From Cavia porcellus (Eukaryota; Chordata; Mammalia; Rodentia; Caviidae): a stretch of DNA of 64,000 nucleotides. The first letter of the stretch is position 1. The number at the start of each line of letters is the position of its first letter. Both the position numbers and the translations under genes were made by a program. Under the pieces are notes generated by a model. It saw only the letters and a list, made by a program, of their open reading frames with translations, made no database searches and was not told the origin of the DNA. The DNA lies in the NCBI RefSeq assembly GCF_034190915.1, contig NW_026947500.1:16304501-16368500 (forward strand). Direction: 5' to 3'. Below, piece after piece: positions 1 through 11,643 of this stretch.

Positions 1-540
1 GCTGTGGTTGCTCCAACTTTCTTTTACTTCTGTCCTCATTTAATGGACCTTAGAAATACAACAAAATAACATCAGCGGCACAAACGACGCCTGCAGTTAG
101 GCTGGAAATCTAGACACCGACCTCCATCACCATCGGGGAAGCCGCTGGACCCCAGATTTCCCAGGGAGGAAAAGAGGAGCCTGGACTATCCATGAAGCTT
201 CCACTTTCCCTCTGAGGGCCTCTCAGAGAGTGGCCCCTGAGCTGTGGCCCCTGAGCTGCAGTGCCACAGACCAGCACAGTTTGGGTGCCAGGTTGGGGGA
301 CCTTGACTTAGAACAAGGCCAAGGGGCATCAGTACCAGAGACGCTGCAGTACCACAAAGTGACACGAGGGGGAGGCAGCGATCAGCTGATGCAGGAAACA
401 GCAGGGCCTCTTCCACCAGGAGGAGCAGACAGTGCCCAGAGAACGCGTGCACATGCCCAGAAAAGCTCCGGAGCCTCTCGCTGCGTTTGTGGTAGGTGTT
501 CTTTCTATGAAGGCGGTCTTTACGCATTAAGACAGCTGTC
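1..540. other. Unassigned sequence at the left edge
   Basis: No gene or recognised repeat. Overlapping open frames of about 120-137 codons exist on both strands (186-548 minus, 230-643 plus), which argues that neither is coding. The segment lies just upstream of L1 ORF1-like sequence, so it may be degraded L1 5' UTR, but I see no diagnostic match. Confidence 0.4.
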
Positions 541-1010
541 TTTTTCAATACTCAAAACTCAACGAAAAATCACTGAGGGCAGAGGCATAGAAGATGACCA
601 AAGAAACAAAATAAATTTCCAGAAATGGACCCTGAAGACCTGAAATCTATCAGACACCTGGCAAAGAATTAAAAATAGCTATTTTCAAGGTGGTCACTGG
701 GTTGAAAGAGAACCCAGGCAGCTAACTTCAGTCAAGGAGAGGATGCATGAACAAAATGAGACTCACCACAGAGTTAAAAACCAGAGAATGTACAGACAGA
801 AAGTCTGGAGGTGAAAAGTAAATTAACTGAATTGAAAAATGTCAAAGGAGGATGGACAGCTGACTTTGTGAGGCAGGAGCAGGAGAAAGAATCAGCAAAC
901 TTGACGCTGGCTTACTTGAAACTCTTCAGTCAGAGGCGCCAAAGGAAAAGACTGAGAAGTGAGATAGTTTAAAGGCACTGTGAGGCACCAGCAGGCAGGG
1001 CTGCAGACGG
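541..1010 (+). mobile_element. L1 fragment, ORF1 N-terminal part
   Basis: The A-rich plus strand follows the order of mammalian L1 ORF1 start DNA: a stretch resembling 'gaagacctgaaatctat', then 'atgcatgaacaaaatgag', then 'ttaactgaattgaaaaat', then the 'cagtcagagg' block coding for the coiled-coil region. The frame is broken by stops and indels, so it is a fossil. It probably belongs to the same insertion as the L1 DNA resuming at about 1676, split by a nested L1 3' end. The family is inferred from remembered consensus, probably an older L1M-type subfamily. Confidence 0.65.
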
Positions 1011-1124
1011 GTTGTGACATCCCCCAAAGGAGTGAGCATGGAAGAAGGAGGAAGCCTGTCTCCGCGACCACTGGCTAAGCCCATCAAGGGACGGTTGCAC
1101 AGCCACGCTCCCGCAGCAGAGTTC

Positions 1125-1675
1125 ACGGTAGCTGAGACGTGGACTCAGCCTCGGTGACCAGCCTCAGCGAAGTGGACAAAAGGTGGGTACGCAGGCACAG
1201 CTGGACGTGATTCAGCCGTGAAATAATGAGGTCCTGCTGTTGGCAGTGGAATGGATGGAACTGGAGATCATTGTGTTAAGTGAAATAATCCAGACAAAGA
1301 AAGGAAAACACCACAGGATCTCTGTCATACGAGGAAGCTAAAATATTGATCTGAAAGTGGGAGAGATTTGGATAGTGGCTGCAGAAGACTGGAAAAGGTT
1401 GGGTGAGTAAAAGTAGAGGAAACAGGTCCCAAACTACGGCCATGTGTGTGACAAGTTCCAGTATCCTACAGCACGGTGGGAGGACTACAGCTCACAGTAG
1501 CCCGTCACACATCTTGTGAATCACTAGGAGAGAAGAGTTCAGAGTTTCCAAGCACAGAGAAATGATGAGGAGATGGAAATATTGACTGCTGTGATTTGAT
1601 TGCACACAGGTATTGAAATGCGACATTGTGTCATGTAAGTATGCACAATTATCACACACCAAGAAGCACAATAAA
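1125..1675 (+). mobile_element. L1 3' end nested inside an older L1
   Basis: It contains the end of L1 ORF2 ('atggatggaactggagatca', then 'gttaagtgaaata'), followed by 3' UTR blocks typical of L1MA/L1MB-like ends ('ctgaaagtgggagagatt') and the terminal 'tatgcacaattatcacac'. It sits between ORF1 N-terminal sequence (541-1010) and ORF1 C-terminal sequence (from about 1676). The simplest reading is a 5'-truncated L1 inserted into an older L1. I found no clean target-site duplication, so a rearrangement is possible. Confidence 0.6.
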
Positions 1676-2018
1676 GCCTACAAAGGAAATAATGGCTAAA
1701 TACCAAATTTGGGATAAAAATAGATATACAAATTCAAGTAACTCGATGAAGTATTGTTAAGTTAAACCCAAAGAAACCCAAAGACATAATAAGCTGCCCA
1801 AAACAACAACAACAATAATAATTAATCTCTTAAAAGCAACAAGAGAAAATCAGTTCTTTGTACACAAGGGAGCTCCTCAGAGATTATCAGCGAGTCTCTT
1901 GGCAGAAACTTCACAGAGCAGAAAAGCACTGGGTAAGACAGTTAATGAGTACAGAAAAAACCCCTGCCAAACAGGAATGTTGTATCCAGTAACAGTGGTG
2001 TTCAAAACTACAGGAGAG

Positions 2019-2107
2019 GGACTGGGGATTAGTTCAGTGACACAGCATCTGCCTGGCCAGCATGGGATCCTGAGATCAAGTCCCAGTACCCTCCCACCCC
2101 CAAAAAA
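2019..2107 (+). mobile_element. ID-type tRNA-derived SINE
   Basis: The body begins 'gactggggattagttcagtg', which is the A-box of a tRNA-derived ID SINE. It continues with 'gcatctgcctggccagcatg', a B-box-like 'gagatcaagtccca', and a C/A-rich tail. It interrupts L1 ORF1 C-terminal sequence, which resumes directly after it, so it is younger than that L1. Confidence 0.8.
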
Positions 2108-3385
2108 GTAAAGGAAAACTTCAGATTTTCCTGAGTCAATACAAGCTGCTGTTTCTGTCCTAAAGGAATGCTAAAGGAGGTTCTTCAAGTTGAAATAGAT
2201 AAAAACAAGATAGCAAGGTATACCACGTAAAAATGTAAAGTGCTGTGATTTTATAAATATGTAGAAGAGGTTAAAATTCTGTAATGTTGGTCTGTCAATT
2301 ACCTTTAATTTTTGTAAAAATATTACAAGCCAAAGGCATAACAAGGACCATATTAAGTCTGCCTTAATGGGTGTGGTGGTGCAGTGTTCCAAGCAGTGAC
2401 GTCAGTAACATAAAGGTGCAGAGTTGCAGAGGAGGAGAGTTTTGCTATGTGAAGGAAGGAAGATTGTTATCAATTTAAAACACTGTGACTTGAGAGTTTT
2501 TGTGTCATTCCCAGGATAACCTGGAGAAATGCCCGGAGATTCCCAAGAGAGGAATGTGAGAGGAAATGAAAGGGCAACAAAAAAAGGAGAGAAAGGAAAG
2601 CACGGGACTGGAAAAGGCACACAGACAGTCACACTCACACGGTCACGCTCACACACACACACAGAGAGGAACAGAGTCAGTAAAAAGGGAAAAAGCCACA
2701 AAATAGCTGCAGGGCAAACAGAAAAAACGATGAACAAAATGGCCACAGGAAGCTTCGGCCTGTGGGTGACCTCTGTAAATAAGATGGGTCAACCCCGAAA
2801 CAGGGCAGGCGGTGGTGAGTGGGTTTAAGGAAACAACTCTGCGCTGCTTATTAAGACTCATTCTAGATCTAGGGACACACACAGGCGGAAAGCAAAGGAA
2901 CAGAGAAAAGTATTCCTAGAAAACAAAAACCAAAAGCGAGCAGGGCTGCCCCTACTCAGACACAATAGGTTAAGTCATAAATTTGTAACAAGAGAAAAAA
3001 GATACTGTATAATGATCAAAGATTCAGTTCACCAATAATACAGGACAATTATTAACCCACATACGCCTGCCTAGCATTAGGGCCCTCAGATACACAAAGC
3101 AGTCATTAACAGATCTGCGAAGCATAACAACAGTAGACATTACTACTGTACTTTCCAGAACAGATATGATACCCAGAAAGATGACCAGTAAGAAAACAGG
3201 AACCTCAAACAGAACTGTGGACCAACTGGACCTAAGGAATTCTTACAGGATCCTCCACTCAGGAGCAGCAGAACACAGGTCCTCTCAAGGACCCAGGGAC
3301 GTCCTCCAGGACTGACCGTAGCTCAGGCCAAGGTGATATTTGATAAACTGAAGAATATCAAAAACATTAAAAAATCTTTTCTAAG

Positions 3386-3539
3386 CCAGGCGTCATGGCA
3401 CATGCCTATAACCCTAGAACTCAGGAGGTTGAGGCAGAAGGATCATTGCAAGTTTGAGGCCAGCCTGGGCTACAAAGTCAGTGCAAGTCCAGCCTGAATT
3501 GCACAACAAGACCTGTCTCAAAAACACACACACACACAC
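3386..3539 (+). mobile_element. B1 SINE (7SL-derived) with target-site duplication
   Basis: This is a near-complete B1. It starts 'ccaggcgtcatggcacatgc', then has 'actcaggaggttgaggcag', 'gaggccagcctgggctaca' and 'aagacctgtctcaaaa', and ends in a CA tract (3524-3540). The repeated 'agtcagtgcaagtccagcct' segment fits a B1 with the internal tandem duplication seen in many rodents. It is flanked by a perfect 14-bp target-site duplication, aaatcttttctaag, at 3372-3385 and 3540-3553. That proves retrotransposition into the surrounding L1. Confidence 0.92.
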
Positions 3540-4552
3540 AAATCTTTTCTAAGCATAGTGGTCAAAATTACAATGGCATTTTGAAGAAAAATTTATGAGG
3601 AATGTATGGTGATGAAAAATAAGTAAAATAATCTTGAAAGAGAACTAAGTTGGAGGAGCTATACCTCCTAATTTCAAAACTTATTACAAAGGCACAGTAA
3701 TCAAAACAGTGTGGAACAGCGTTTAAGACAGACATACAGACCAATGGGATGGAGAGCCCAGGGTTCAGAGTCAGAGGATTAGATGATCTTTGGCAGTGAC
3801 ACCAAGCTGTAGAATGGGAGCTGGAGAGCCTGCTCATGAGGAGTGCTGGGAAAACTGGACATCCACATGCAAGAGAATGAATTTGGTGGCTCACCTTGTA
3901 TGATATACAAAATTCCACTCAGGCAGTATTAAAGGACTGAAAGTGAGATCTAGAACTATTAAGTGCCTGCCGAAGAACAGGCACTAACTTGGATTTGGCA
4001 GTAATTTCTTGGATGTGATCCCCAACCAGAAAGAACAAAACCAGAAAATGGACAAATAGGGCCGCATCAAATTTAACTTCTCCTCACCAAAGGACCAAGC
4101 AAGAGAGTGAGAATTCAGCCTATAGGATGCGAAAAGGGGTGGAAACAACCTCACAACAACCCCTGACGGAGGAGGGAAGAAAATGTGGTGCATCCGTGGG
4201 ATGGAATATTGCTGAGTCAAAACAGAAAGGAAATTAGCACAGGCTATGACAGGGATGAATCTTCGCAGGTGTTATGCTAAGAGGAATAAGCCAGTTGCAG
4301 ACATTTTCTGATTCTACTTAAAGATCCCTAAAGTACTAGAACTTACCGGGGCAGAAAACATAGTAAGACTCCCAGGCCCTGGGAATTCTGTCTGGCAATA
4401 AGAAGTTGCAGGTTCAGTTTTGTGGGTTGAAAGCCTTCTAAAGGTCTCTTGCACAGCGAGGTGAGTCCACACAATCAGGCTGAACTTGACTGAGGTGTCC
4501 AATGTTAAACTCTCCCACCATAATGAAAAAATAAAATAAAGAAAATTTAGAA

Positions 4553-4870
4553 GTGTACACATACATGAAAAAATCAATGTAAGGAACCCATCTGGAGCCT
4601 CAGTGAAGCCGCCTGCTAGTTCTGGAAGCCTGGGAGTTTTACCCAGTCTCCACAATCACTCCAACCACAAGAGCATTTTAATTCCCTTGCTTCTTTTGCC
4701 TTTTCCTTAACGTGCTACTCTCGATGAAACCATTATTTCAAATTCTGTTTGATGCATTGACTTATTGGAGAATGTGTTCATTAGCTTCATAATATGCTCA
4801 GATTTTCCAGGGATTTTTCTGTTCTGTGTAGCAAATGTAATTCCACAGTAGCTGAGAGTGTGCGTTAGAG
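4553..4870. other. Unassigned sequence between an L1 and a MER1-like element
   Basis: No gene or recognised repeat. The open frames on the minus strand (4314-4655, 4707-4895) run across repeat edges and carry no recognisable domain. Confidence 0.4.
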
Positions 4871-5147
4871 CAGGGGTCCCCAGCCCCCTGCCCACACGGG
4901 TACTGGATTGTGGCCTATTAGTTAGGAGGTGAGCAAAGCACCCTCTGTGCCTGCAGCTCCTCCTTGCTCCCCCGCTCTAAGATCCCTGTGGGCGACAGAT
5001 TCCCACAGGAGCAGGACCGTTAGTGTGAGCTGCACCTGCATGAGGGACCCAGCTCATGCTGTCTTTGTGAGAATTTGATTCCTGATGATCTGAGGTGGGG
5101 CTGAATGCAGTTATTATGCATCAACAACCTATACAATAAAAAGGGAA

Positions 5148-5196
<49 letters not shown>

Positions 5197-5252
5197 GAAA
5201 AAATGCCTTTCAGGAAGCAGGTCCCTGGTGCCAAAAAGGCTGAGGACCCCTG
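4871..5252 (+). mobile_element. MER1-like non-autonomous hAT (Charlie) transposon
   Basis: Its ends are inverted: 'caggggtccccagccccctg' on the left and '...tgaggacccctg' on the right. Internal blocks match the MER1 family as I remember it: 'ggattgtggcctatta', 'ggaggtgagcaaagc', 'ttcctgatgatctgaggtgg' and 'aggtccctggtgccaaaaag'. It has no coding capacity and would have depended on a Charlie-type transposase in trans. A (CA)23 tract has grown inside it. I did not find a convincing 8-bp target duplication. Confidence 0.8.
5149..5194 (+). repeat. (CA)23 microsatellite inside the MER1-like element
   Basis: This is an uninterrupted CA run of 46 bp between 'aaaagggaat' and 'gggaaaaaat'. The run of His/Thr codons in a 165-codon plus-strand frame (5105-5602) is produced by this tract and is not evidence of a protein. 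Confidence 0.97.
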
Positions 5253-5844
5253 CTGCAGGAAACTTGAATCTGTTTACTTATCAAGACCAGTGTAACAGTT
5301 CAAATGTGGTCCTTCTCAGTCTATTTCCAGTGTGCAATAGCAGGAGTGGGAGGCTCGCTCTTGCTGGCATCTTCTGCACATGGAAGCTGCAGCAAATCTG
5401 GCTGTGCTGCCGTCAGGTTCCCCAGGGTCTAACTGACTCCCTGTCTGCTTGTCTTATGCCGACTCCTTGTTTATCGTATGGTTCCTTTTCTTCTATGTTA
5501 CTGAAATTCTTTTGCAGTTTTGTGTTTGGCCATTTCTTTTTGCAAAATAAAAAACAATTGATAAATAGGATTTCATTGAAAGTAAAAGCTACTGCTTTTT
5601 GAAAAATACCATTAAGGGAATAAAAAGACAAGACACAGACTGAGAAAAAAGTTAACAAAAATTTAACACATACATGTATTAAGATGGGTAGACTCTATGA
5701 ACAGATGCTTTACCAAAAAAGATGACAAAAGGTGACAAAATAAAAGCATTTTTAACGTCAGTCTTCATTAAGGAATTCTAAGTTAGAAGCCCGGTGAGGG
5801 AAGACCCTGCACCTGTTGCAATGGCTGGGTAGAGATTCATCACT
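5253..5844. other. Unassigned AT-rich sequence
   Basis: No gene seen. Opposite-strand open frames overlap here (5105-5602 plus, 5413-5658 minus). Neither has a recognisable motif. Confidence 0.4.
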
Positions 5845-6478
5845 GCTTCCCTGAGCTGGGAAGAGAGGCGGGAACTGAATTCTCCCACGCAGCTGGTGGG
5901 ACTGCAAAACAGTACAGTTGTTCTGGAAAATAGTCTGGCTGGGCCCTACAAGGTAAACCAGCATCTACCATATGCCCCAGCCGACTCGTGTTTACCATAG
6001 ATGAGAGGAGATGTGCCTCTGCACATTTACCCTAGATGAGGGGAGTTGTATCTCTGCACAAACACACACACTCAGATTCCCACAGCCGCTCAGCTTGTGA
6101 CTGCCAGGAAGTGAGTAGAAAGCAACAGAAATCATTACAGCACAAAGGGATGGAAAACGATGCCTCTTCAACATGCATGGGTCTCAGAACAGCTACACAG
6201 AGAGGAGAAAATGAGGCCAAATCACATGTGATTAAATAAAATTCACACATGAAATTCTAGTAAAGGCAAAATAACACAGTGGCAGTCAGGGGGGCAGCAG
6301 TGACAGCAGCGCTGCACCAAGGCGGGAAGACATTGGCTGGAGGGCTGGTGATGGTCTTCGTTATGCTGATTGATTATTGTGATGGTCTCCAGGTCTACAC
6401 ACAGGTCCAAGCTCGTCCAGGTATATTCCTTAAATATTCCTAAATGTGCACGCTTCATTGGACATCAGTTATATGCTG
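5845..6478 (+). mobile_element. Old L1 fragment, ORF2 C-terminus and 3' UTR
   Basis: 'agctggtgggactgcaaaac' and 'agtacagttgttctggaaaa' correspond to the conserved 'GGTGGGA.TGTAAA' to 'GTACAGCC..TATGGAAAA' stretch near the end of ORF2. It is followed by 'catctaccatatgccccagc'. The segment at about 6375-6478 ('gtgatggtctccag', then a 'gtacactttaaat'-like block, then 'catcagttatatgctg') matches the end of older L1M/L1ME 3' UTRs. The middle (6010-6240) is too diverged to assign. Confidence 0.6.
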
Positions 6479-9272
6479 TGGGTAGCTGTTAGGAGCAATA
6501 GGGCGGTCTGCAGTGTCCTTCCTCTCCAGAACCCTGGGCAAGCTCCCACCGTGAAATAAAGCCTCTGCTTCGTGAATATGTGGTGTGCTAACCAGGTGGA
6601 TTTCTACTGTGCAGAAACAAGGAAACCAGATAAACATACCTAGCCTTAGGCTTTTGCACAAAGATTTTTGAAGAGTGTGATGATTTACCTTATAAAAAGG
6701 ACTTTTGCTCATTTTCATGATGCCTGCAGTGTCTAGGAGAGACAGAGAGATCAATGGCTTGTGAATGTGAGAAGTGAATAAAAACACCAGTAACAACAAA
6801 TACCCAAAATCGATCTGATTAGACAGCACTGGCTGGATAGAGCAGAAACCAATCATTCCCTGGTGCCAAGTTTGTGCACGGTATGTAAGTTTTTAAAAGA
6901 AGTGGCTGGTAATCAATGGTGGCAGTTTAATTTTTGGCCTCCTAAGCCAGTGTATACATCTCCAAAAGTAAAAAGACCTCCTGTCAGATCTCTTCTGTCC
7001 AATTCCTTCATCCCTGCAGTGAGTACCTACATTTCTTAGGAACACACTGGCCCAACAGGGACGCATTAACATTCCTTCCCACCATGGGAGGGTGAGTCCA
7101 GAGAAGGAAGAGCAAGGGGTCAGGAGCAAGAGGAGCATTTTACCTTATGGCCAGTAAAGACTTATTCAGGAGGGCCGGCAGCTTCTGACACCACAGATGC
7201 CATGTGTATACAGAGTCCCTGTGCATGTGTATGTGTGTGGAGTGCACATGTGGGGGGGGGTGCACTGCATGGATCAGCCCTTGCGTGTGAGCACCTGGGA
7301 CATTCTGACTAGACAAGGGAGTGCCATTTACTGGAAAGCAAGTTCCCTGAGGAAGTGAGGCAGTGCAGGAAGAAAGCCAAGCAAAGAGGAGCCAGCTACT
7401 GAAGAGCAGGAAGCAGAATGTGTCACCCGCAGGAGGTGAGATAGCTGTTATATCAGGCCACAAGCCCTGGAGCTCACAGCAACGTATAGGGCTCATGAAA
7501 ATGTTTATATTTTGATCTCTCTGAAAAGAGAAAAGAATTGAATGCAATAATGAATGTGTAACCATGAATTTAAGCTTATTATCAGAGTCAGTATTTTTAA
7601 TCTTGCCATGGTGGAAAGAATGCAGGAAGACAGCGGAGCCTCAGGCCCCTGGCAGTCATGCAGCGCTGCCTCAGGAAGAAAGCTGCTCAGGAGGCCCCAC
7701 GTCTCCCTCAGTGGGAAGCCTGAGGCTTTGCACTTGGTCTGAGGGTTGCGACATGGACGGCCGTGTGCACCATGACGCGGTCATTCCAGGCTACCAAGCA
7801 TTGGCACAGAAAGAATGCAGAGCTTTGTGTGGAATGGGGACCCGAGGAGAGGCCGTGGCTCCCTCCCCTGGCCAGGTGCACTGCTGCTGGGTTAGGTGAG
7901 AAGGGACAGAGGCTGTGCAAAGTGCCTGCACTAGCTTTCTGACTCCCCACTACCACGTGCTAAAAATGTGGAAGTCCCCTGACCATAAACTAAAGTCACA
8001 AAAAAGAAGCAGGAGGATGTCACGGTCTATCAGCTTATCTGACCTGCCTCACCCACAGGGGAAAGAATCAGAAGAGGACTTGGCCAGGATGAAATGGTAA
8101 CCCAGTTTAAAAGCTATTCAAGGATGAAGAAAGGAAAGAAAAATGTCAGATGATTTTTACAAGAAAACTGTGTACATTTATTTCCACGTCAGGCATACTG
8201 TTATTCAGCTTGAGAGGATTTCCATGAACAATAGAAATCAGCAGTACAGACAAGTAATATTCTCACAGAAGCTCTAACCCTCTGACTTCATTCAACACTA
8301 AAGCACAGTGTGTGCACAGTCCACCCCCTGGATGCTCATAAAGAACCTCACTCCACTTTCCACATGAGTGAAGTGTGGGAGGACCATTCAACCCAGGAGG
8401 TCCCAGTGTGTGCAGAGCTGTCACTGGCTTGTTGATGGATTCCTAGTCACAAGTGGAGCCCTCTTCTACAAGCTTCTGCCAGCCAGATTCCATCCCTATG
8501 CAACACTGGAAATGGCTGCCTTGGCTTGTATGGAAAATTAATTTTCTTTTAAAAGAAAAGCTGAGCATACACTTCAGGGATGGCATGAAGACCCTGAAGT
8601 GATCATTCCACCTACCATGATGTCTGCATGCTGACAGCAAGCAGGGATGGGGACAGAGTGGCAAGGAGCAGAGCAAAGAGCTCTGCCTGCGCATCTCTTC
8701 ATGCTTTGCTGTGGGCTGCTGGGCGTGCTGAGCACTTGCAGGCTTTGGCAGTCAACACGTGCATCTTACTGAGAGACACTGAAAGCTCAAGGTCCGCACT
8801 GCACACTGTGTCTGTGTCTTCTCCACGTGCCTTATTTGTTCTAATAATGTGTAGAATCAGGGTTTTAGTCTTTACTTAACTCCTTATCTTTCCTTAAAAA
8901 GATGGAAATGCTCTGCAGGTCCTTGGAAAGAAGAGATCTTTTAAAACACCACCCTGGGCTTTTGATGGTGTTCCTACTTTTCATTTCTGGAGAGGGGCTG
9001 AGGGTCCGATCCGTGCATGCAGGGCTTTCCACTGTCCAGCGCAAGGCTTGTGGAGGGCTGTCCAAGGACAGCTGTCCTTTGCTGCCCAGCTGGCTGAGTG
9101 GGTAACACGTTACAGATAGAGCTGTGTCTCAAAACATGCATATCGGGGGGTCTCAAAAGTATATTGATTTTAAATGCTTCTGTCTCACACCGGGCCAAGA
9201 GGGTTATATTAACTGAAAAACTGTGAATTTTACATTTTTATCTGATTCAGCTAAGACAGCTAAACTAAGGCG
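6479..9272. other. Unassigned, apparently unique sequence
   Basis: I saw no gene, splice-bounded exon or confident repeat here. The longest frames (6455-6856, 7140-7565, 7564-7899) overlap frames on the other strand and have no recognised domain. Short oddities are a G9 run at 7252-7260 and the TG-rich stretch before it. Some of this could be ancient repeat too diverged to read by eye. Confidence 0.4.
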
Positions 9273-9294
9273 CCCCCCCCACACACACACACAC
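9273..9294 (+). repeat. C8 run joined to a short (CA) tract
   Basis: A run of eight C is followed directly by about seven CA dinucleotides. It is a simple low-complexity tract with no further function visible. Confidence 0.9.
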
Positions 9295-11481
9295 CAGGTG
9301 CTTGATAGAGGAGGATTTGGGCAGAAGGCACCAAAGGAAAATAAAATTTTAACTTATTATTTGAGCTGATCTACTCTTTCTTATGTGTATAAATGTTTGT
9401 TAATTAAAGTGCCTCACTTACAAGTTACTCTGCATAATTTACCATAAAAAGGTTTTCTACTCGTGCATTCTGTTCTATTTGCCAATGGCATAATGACATG
9501 TTTTGCTGAAATTCTATGAAAATGAAATGGTAGGCTAATAAATGCTCCCTTAGACCACTGGCATATTATTTCTATATTAAGCCATTTGAAAACTAGTAGG
9601 TGATAAACCAAAATCATAGAGAGATTTGTATAAACTACATAAACTTTGAATTAAAAAAAAAAAAAGCAAGGGATGGGTTTGCTCCGGTCATTCTCTCTGT
9701 GGTACTTACATCTCTGTGAAGAGGAGAACTTCTGAGAGCTTTAAAGAGTCTGACCATAAAGGATAGTGCTTTGTTTCTATAAATATTTATGACTCCTACC
9801 GCCTGTTCCGGTAGTGATACCTCCAGTTCCAGTAATGTTAAAGCACAATCAATGATTCTTTTCTTTTATGATTTCCAGCCATTCTCATTGATGATTAGCC
9901 CTTGGAATTTACAAAGCATCCATTTACAAACTGTACCTTGTAATGACTTGGCAGTTGGCAATGAATGCTAATTCATGCGCACGCCAGTTGCCATAAAGGA
10001 AAGGGAATAGTAAACAACAGGGGCTGTTCAGTCAGACATGAAAGTATCCTAATGAAAGGACCCTGGCAGGTGCACTGAGCACATGAGGACACGGGGAAAC
10101 TTGGCAGAAGCTTTCTGTAGGAGGAGGTGAAACTCTGAGCCAAACAGGAAGCTCCAGCTCTTTCCTGTTCCCACTTTTAAGCTGAGAGGGTGAGGGGAGA
10201 AGGTTTACTGTGGTGCTAGGGATGGGACCTGAAATGGCCCCTGTAGACACACGTGCTACAGGCTTGGCCCCCAGGTGGTAGAATCCTCAGGACGTGGCAC
10301 CTAGTAGGAGGTCAGTGGAAGTGTGCAGTCACAGGGGTGCAGCCCCTTCCTGTTCCTCCCCTTGCCCATAGCCTCCTGGCCACCGTGCAGTGGACATCTC
10401 TCCTCTGCTACCCATCCCCACCAGGATGTACTGCATTGCCACCAGCCTCAGTCAGCAGCCCCAAGCAACCATAGACTGAAACCTCTGAATCCACGATTCA
10501 AAGATGCCCTTTAGATCAGGTCTCATCTCCCAGTAAGGGGAAGCTGGCTGCATTGGCAGATTTGGGTTGCCCAGCAACACTGTCAGGATCTGGTATTTTC
10601 ATGATGTTACAATGGACAATTGCTTGCACTTTATGGGGTTTGGATTAGTTCTTCGCCAGCCATGCTTTTGGCATCTCTTTCCTCTACTGATTTAAGGGAA
10701 AGATCAAAACAAAAGATTAATTTTCCTGGGATTAACTATAAGTAAGGTCAAATATCTTTCCATCTGTTTGTAAATCTGTCTCTGTCTTATTATGTTTTAA
10801 ATAGGTATTTTTAGGCTTTATTTATTCTGTGGGTTTAAACTTCTCAAGTTGACACAATGTATCAACCATTACACCTCTCTTTTAGCAAGTGTCAGGAAAA
10901 CAGTCTGCTGCATACAAACAGGGTTCGGGTCAGACAACCAGCTCATCTCCATCCCATCTGCCATTGACCACAAATATCACACTTCCAAGGTGTGCTGAGT
11001 TTCACACCCACAAAGGACCTGGAAAGTGGCAAAGCAAACAGTTCCCTTTACATGAGTGGTCAACCTACTGTAAAGGACAATCAGTAACTCTGATGGAATT
11101 CACACCCTCCTATTAATCTGCTTTCGATATTTCTCCCTTCAAAATCAGATTTCAGATGCCTCCTTTCTCCATTGAAGCCTTTCTCCCTGGAAGCCCTATA
11201 TGGGAAATGCACCAAGAGCCAACCTTTCTAATTAAGCAAGGCCTGAGTGATTCTCAAGCCCTGTGGAATGAACGGTGGCGGAGCCTTTCAGCGAATGAGG
11301 AGCCAGTCAAGGTTTGTACCTTCTCTCTGCTAAGAGTCACTGTGTTCTGCTGGGCAGGTCAGGCCACACAGAAAGCTTGGGTCACTCTTACAATGTGTTC
11401 ATCGTCTATGCAGAGATTTTAACCCAGTATGTTGGTGCATAATGTTAATAACTCTAGAATAAATATTTCTTCTTAGTTAAA

Positions 11482-11483
<2 letters not shown>
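9295..11483. other. Unassigned sequence, AT-rich in its first part
   Basis: Positions 9330-9990 are AT-rich, with long runs of apparently unique sequence and an A13 run near 9653-9665. Positions 10250-10520 are more GC-rich and carry two overlapping short plus-strand frames (10253-10474, 10323-10514) without recognisable domains. No gene or confident transposon is seen. Confidence 0.4.
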
Positions 11484-11533
<50 letters not shown>

Positions 11534-11575
11534 GTGTGTGTGCACGTGCACGCACGCGCGCGCACATGCACACAC
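11484..11575 (+). repeat. Long (TG)n tract with a CG-rich alternating core
   Basis: About 36 bp of perfect TG is followed by 'gcgtgtgtgtgtgtgcacg' and then 'cacgcacgcgcgcgcacatg'. Alternating purine-pyrimidine continues for roughly 90 bp. It abuts the tail end of a minus-strand ID SINE (11576-11643), so it probably grew from that SINE's tail. Confidence 0.97.
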
Positions 11576-11643
11576 TCTGGGAATGGAACCCAGGGGCCTC
11601 CCTGAAGAAAATGCTCTGCCATTGAGCTATCCTCACAACTCCA
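11576..11643 (-). mobile_element. ID-type SINE, minus strand
   Basis: The plus-strand text 'gggaatggaacccaggggcc', then 'atgctctgccattgagctat', reads on the minus strand as an ID body: A-box-like 'atagctcaatggcagagcat' and B-box-like 'gggttccattccc'. The 3' side faces the TG/CA tract. Confidence 0.78.

Larger units (their letters stand above)
1676..4552 (+). mobile_element. Degenerate L1: ORF1 C-terminus, ORF2 (deleted), 3' UTR
   Basis: The order matches an old mammalian L1. ORF1 C-terminal DNA lies at about 1680-2200 ('agagattatcagcgagtctc', 'ggaatgctaaaggaggttct'). The inter-ORF spacer is at about 2200-2680. ORF2 endonuclease-domain DNA follows at about 2700-3385 ('atggccacaggaagc', 'taagactcattctag', 'aactggacctaag'). 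After a B1 insertion, ORF2 C-terminal DNA runs from 3554 ('caaaacttattacaaaggca' and 'agacatacagaccaatggg'), and the 3' UTR ends in an A-rich tail near 4530-4552. The reverse transcriptase core is missing, so there is an internal deletion. Many stops make it non-functional. Confidence 0.75.

Noticed and set aside
5105..5602. 165-codon plus-strand frame with a His-Thr repeat
   Set aside because: The repeat is the (CA)23 tract, the left part is inside a MER1-like transposon, and no domain is recognisable.
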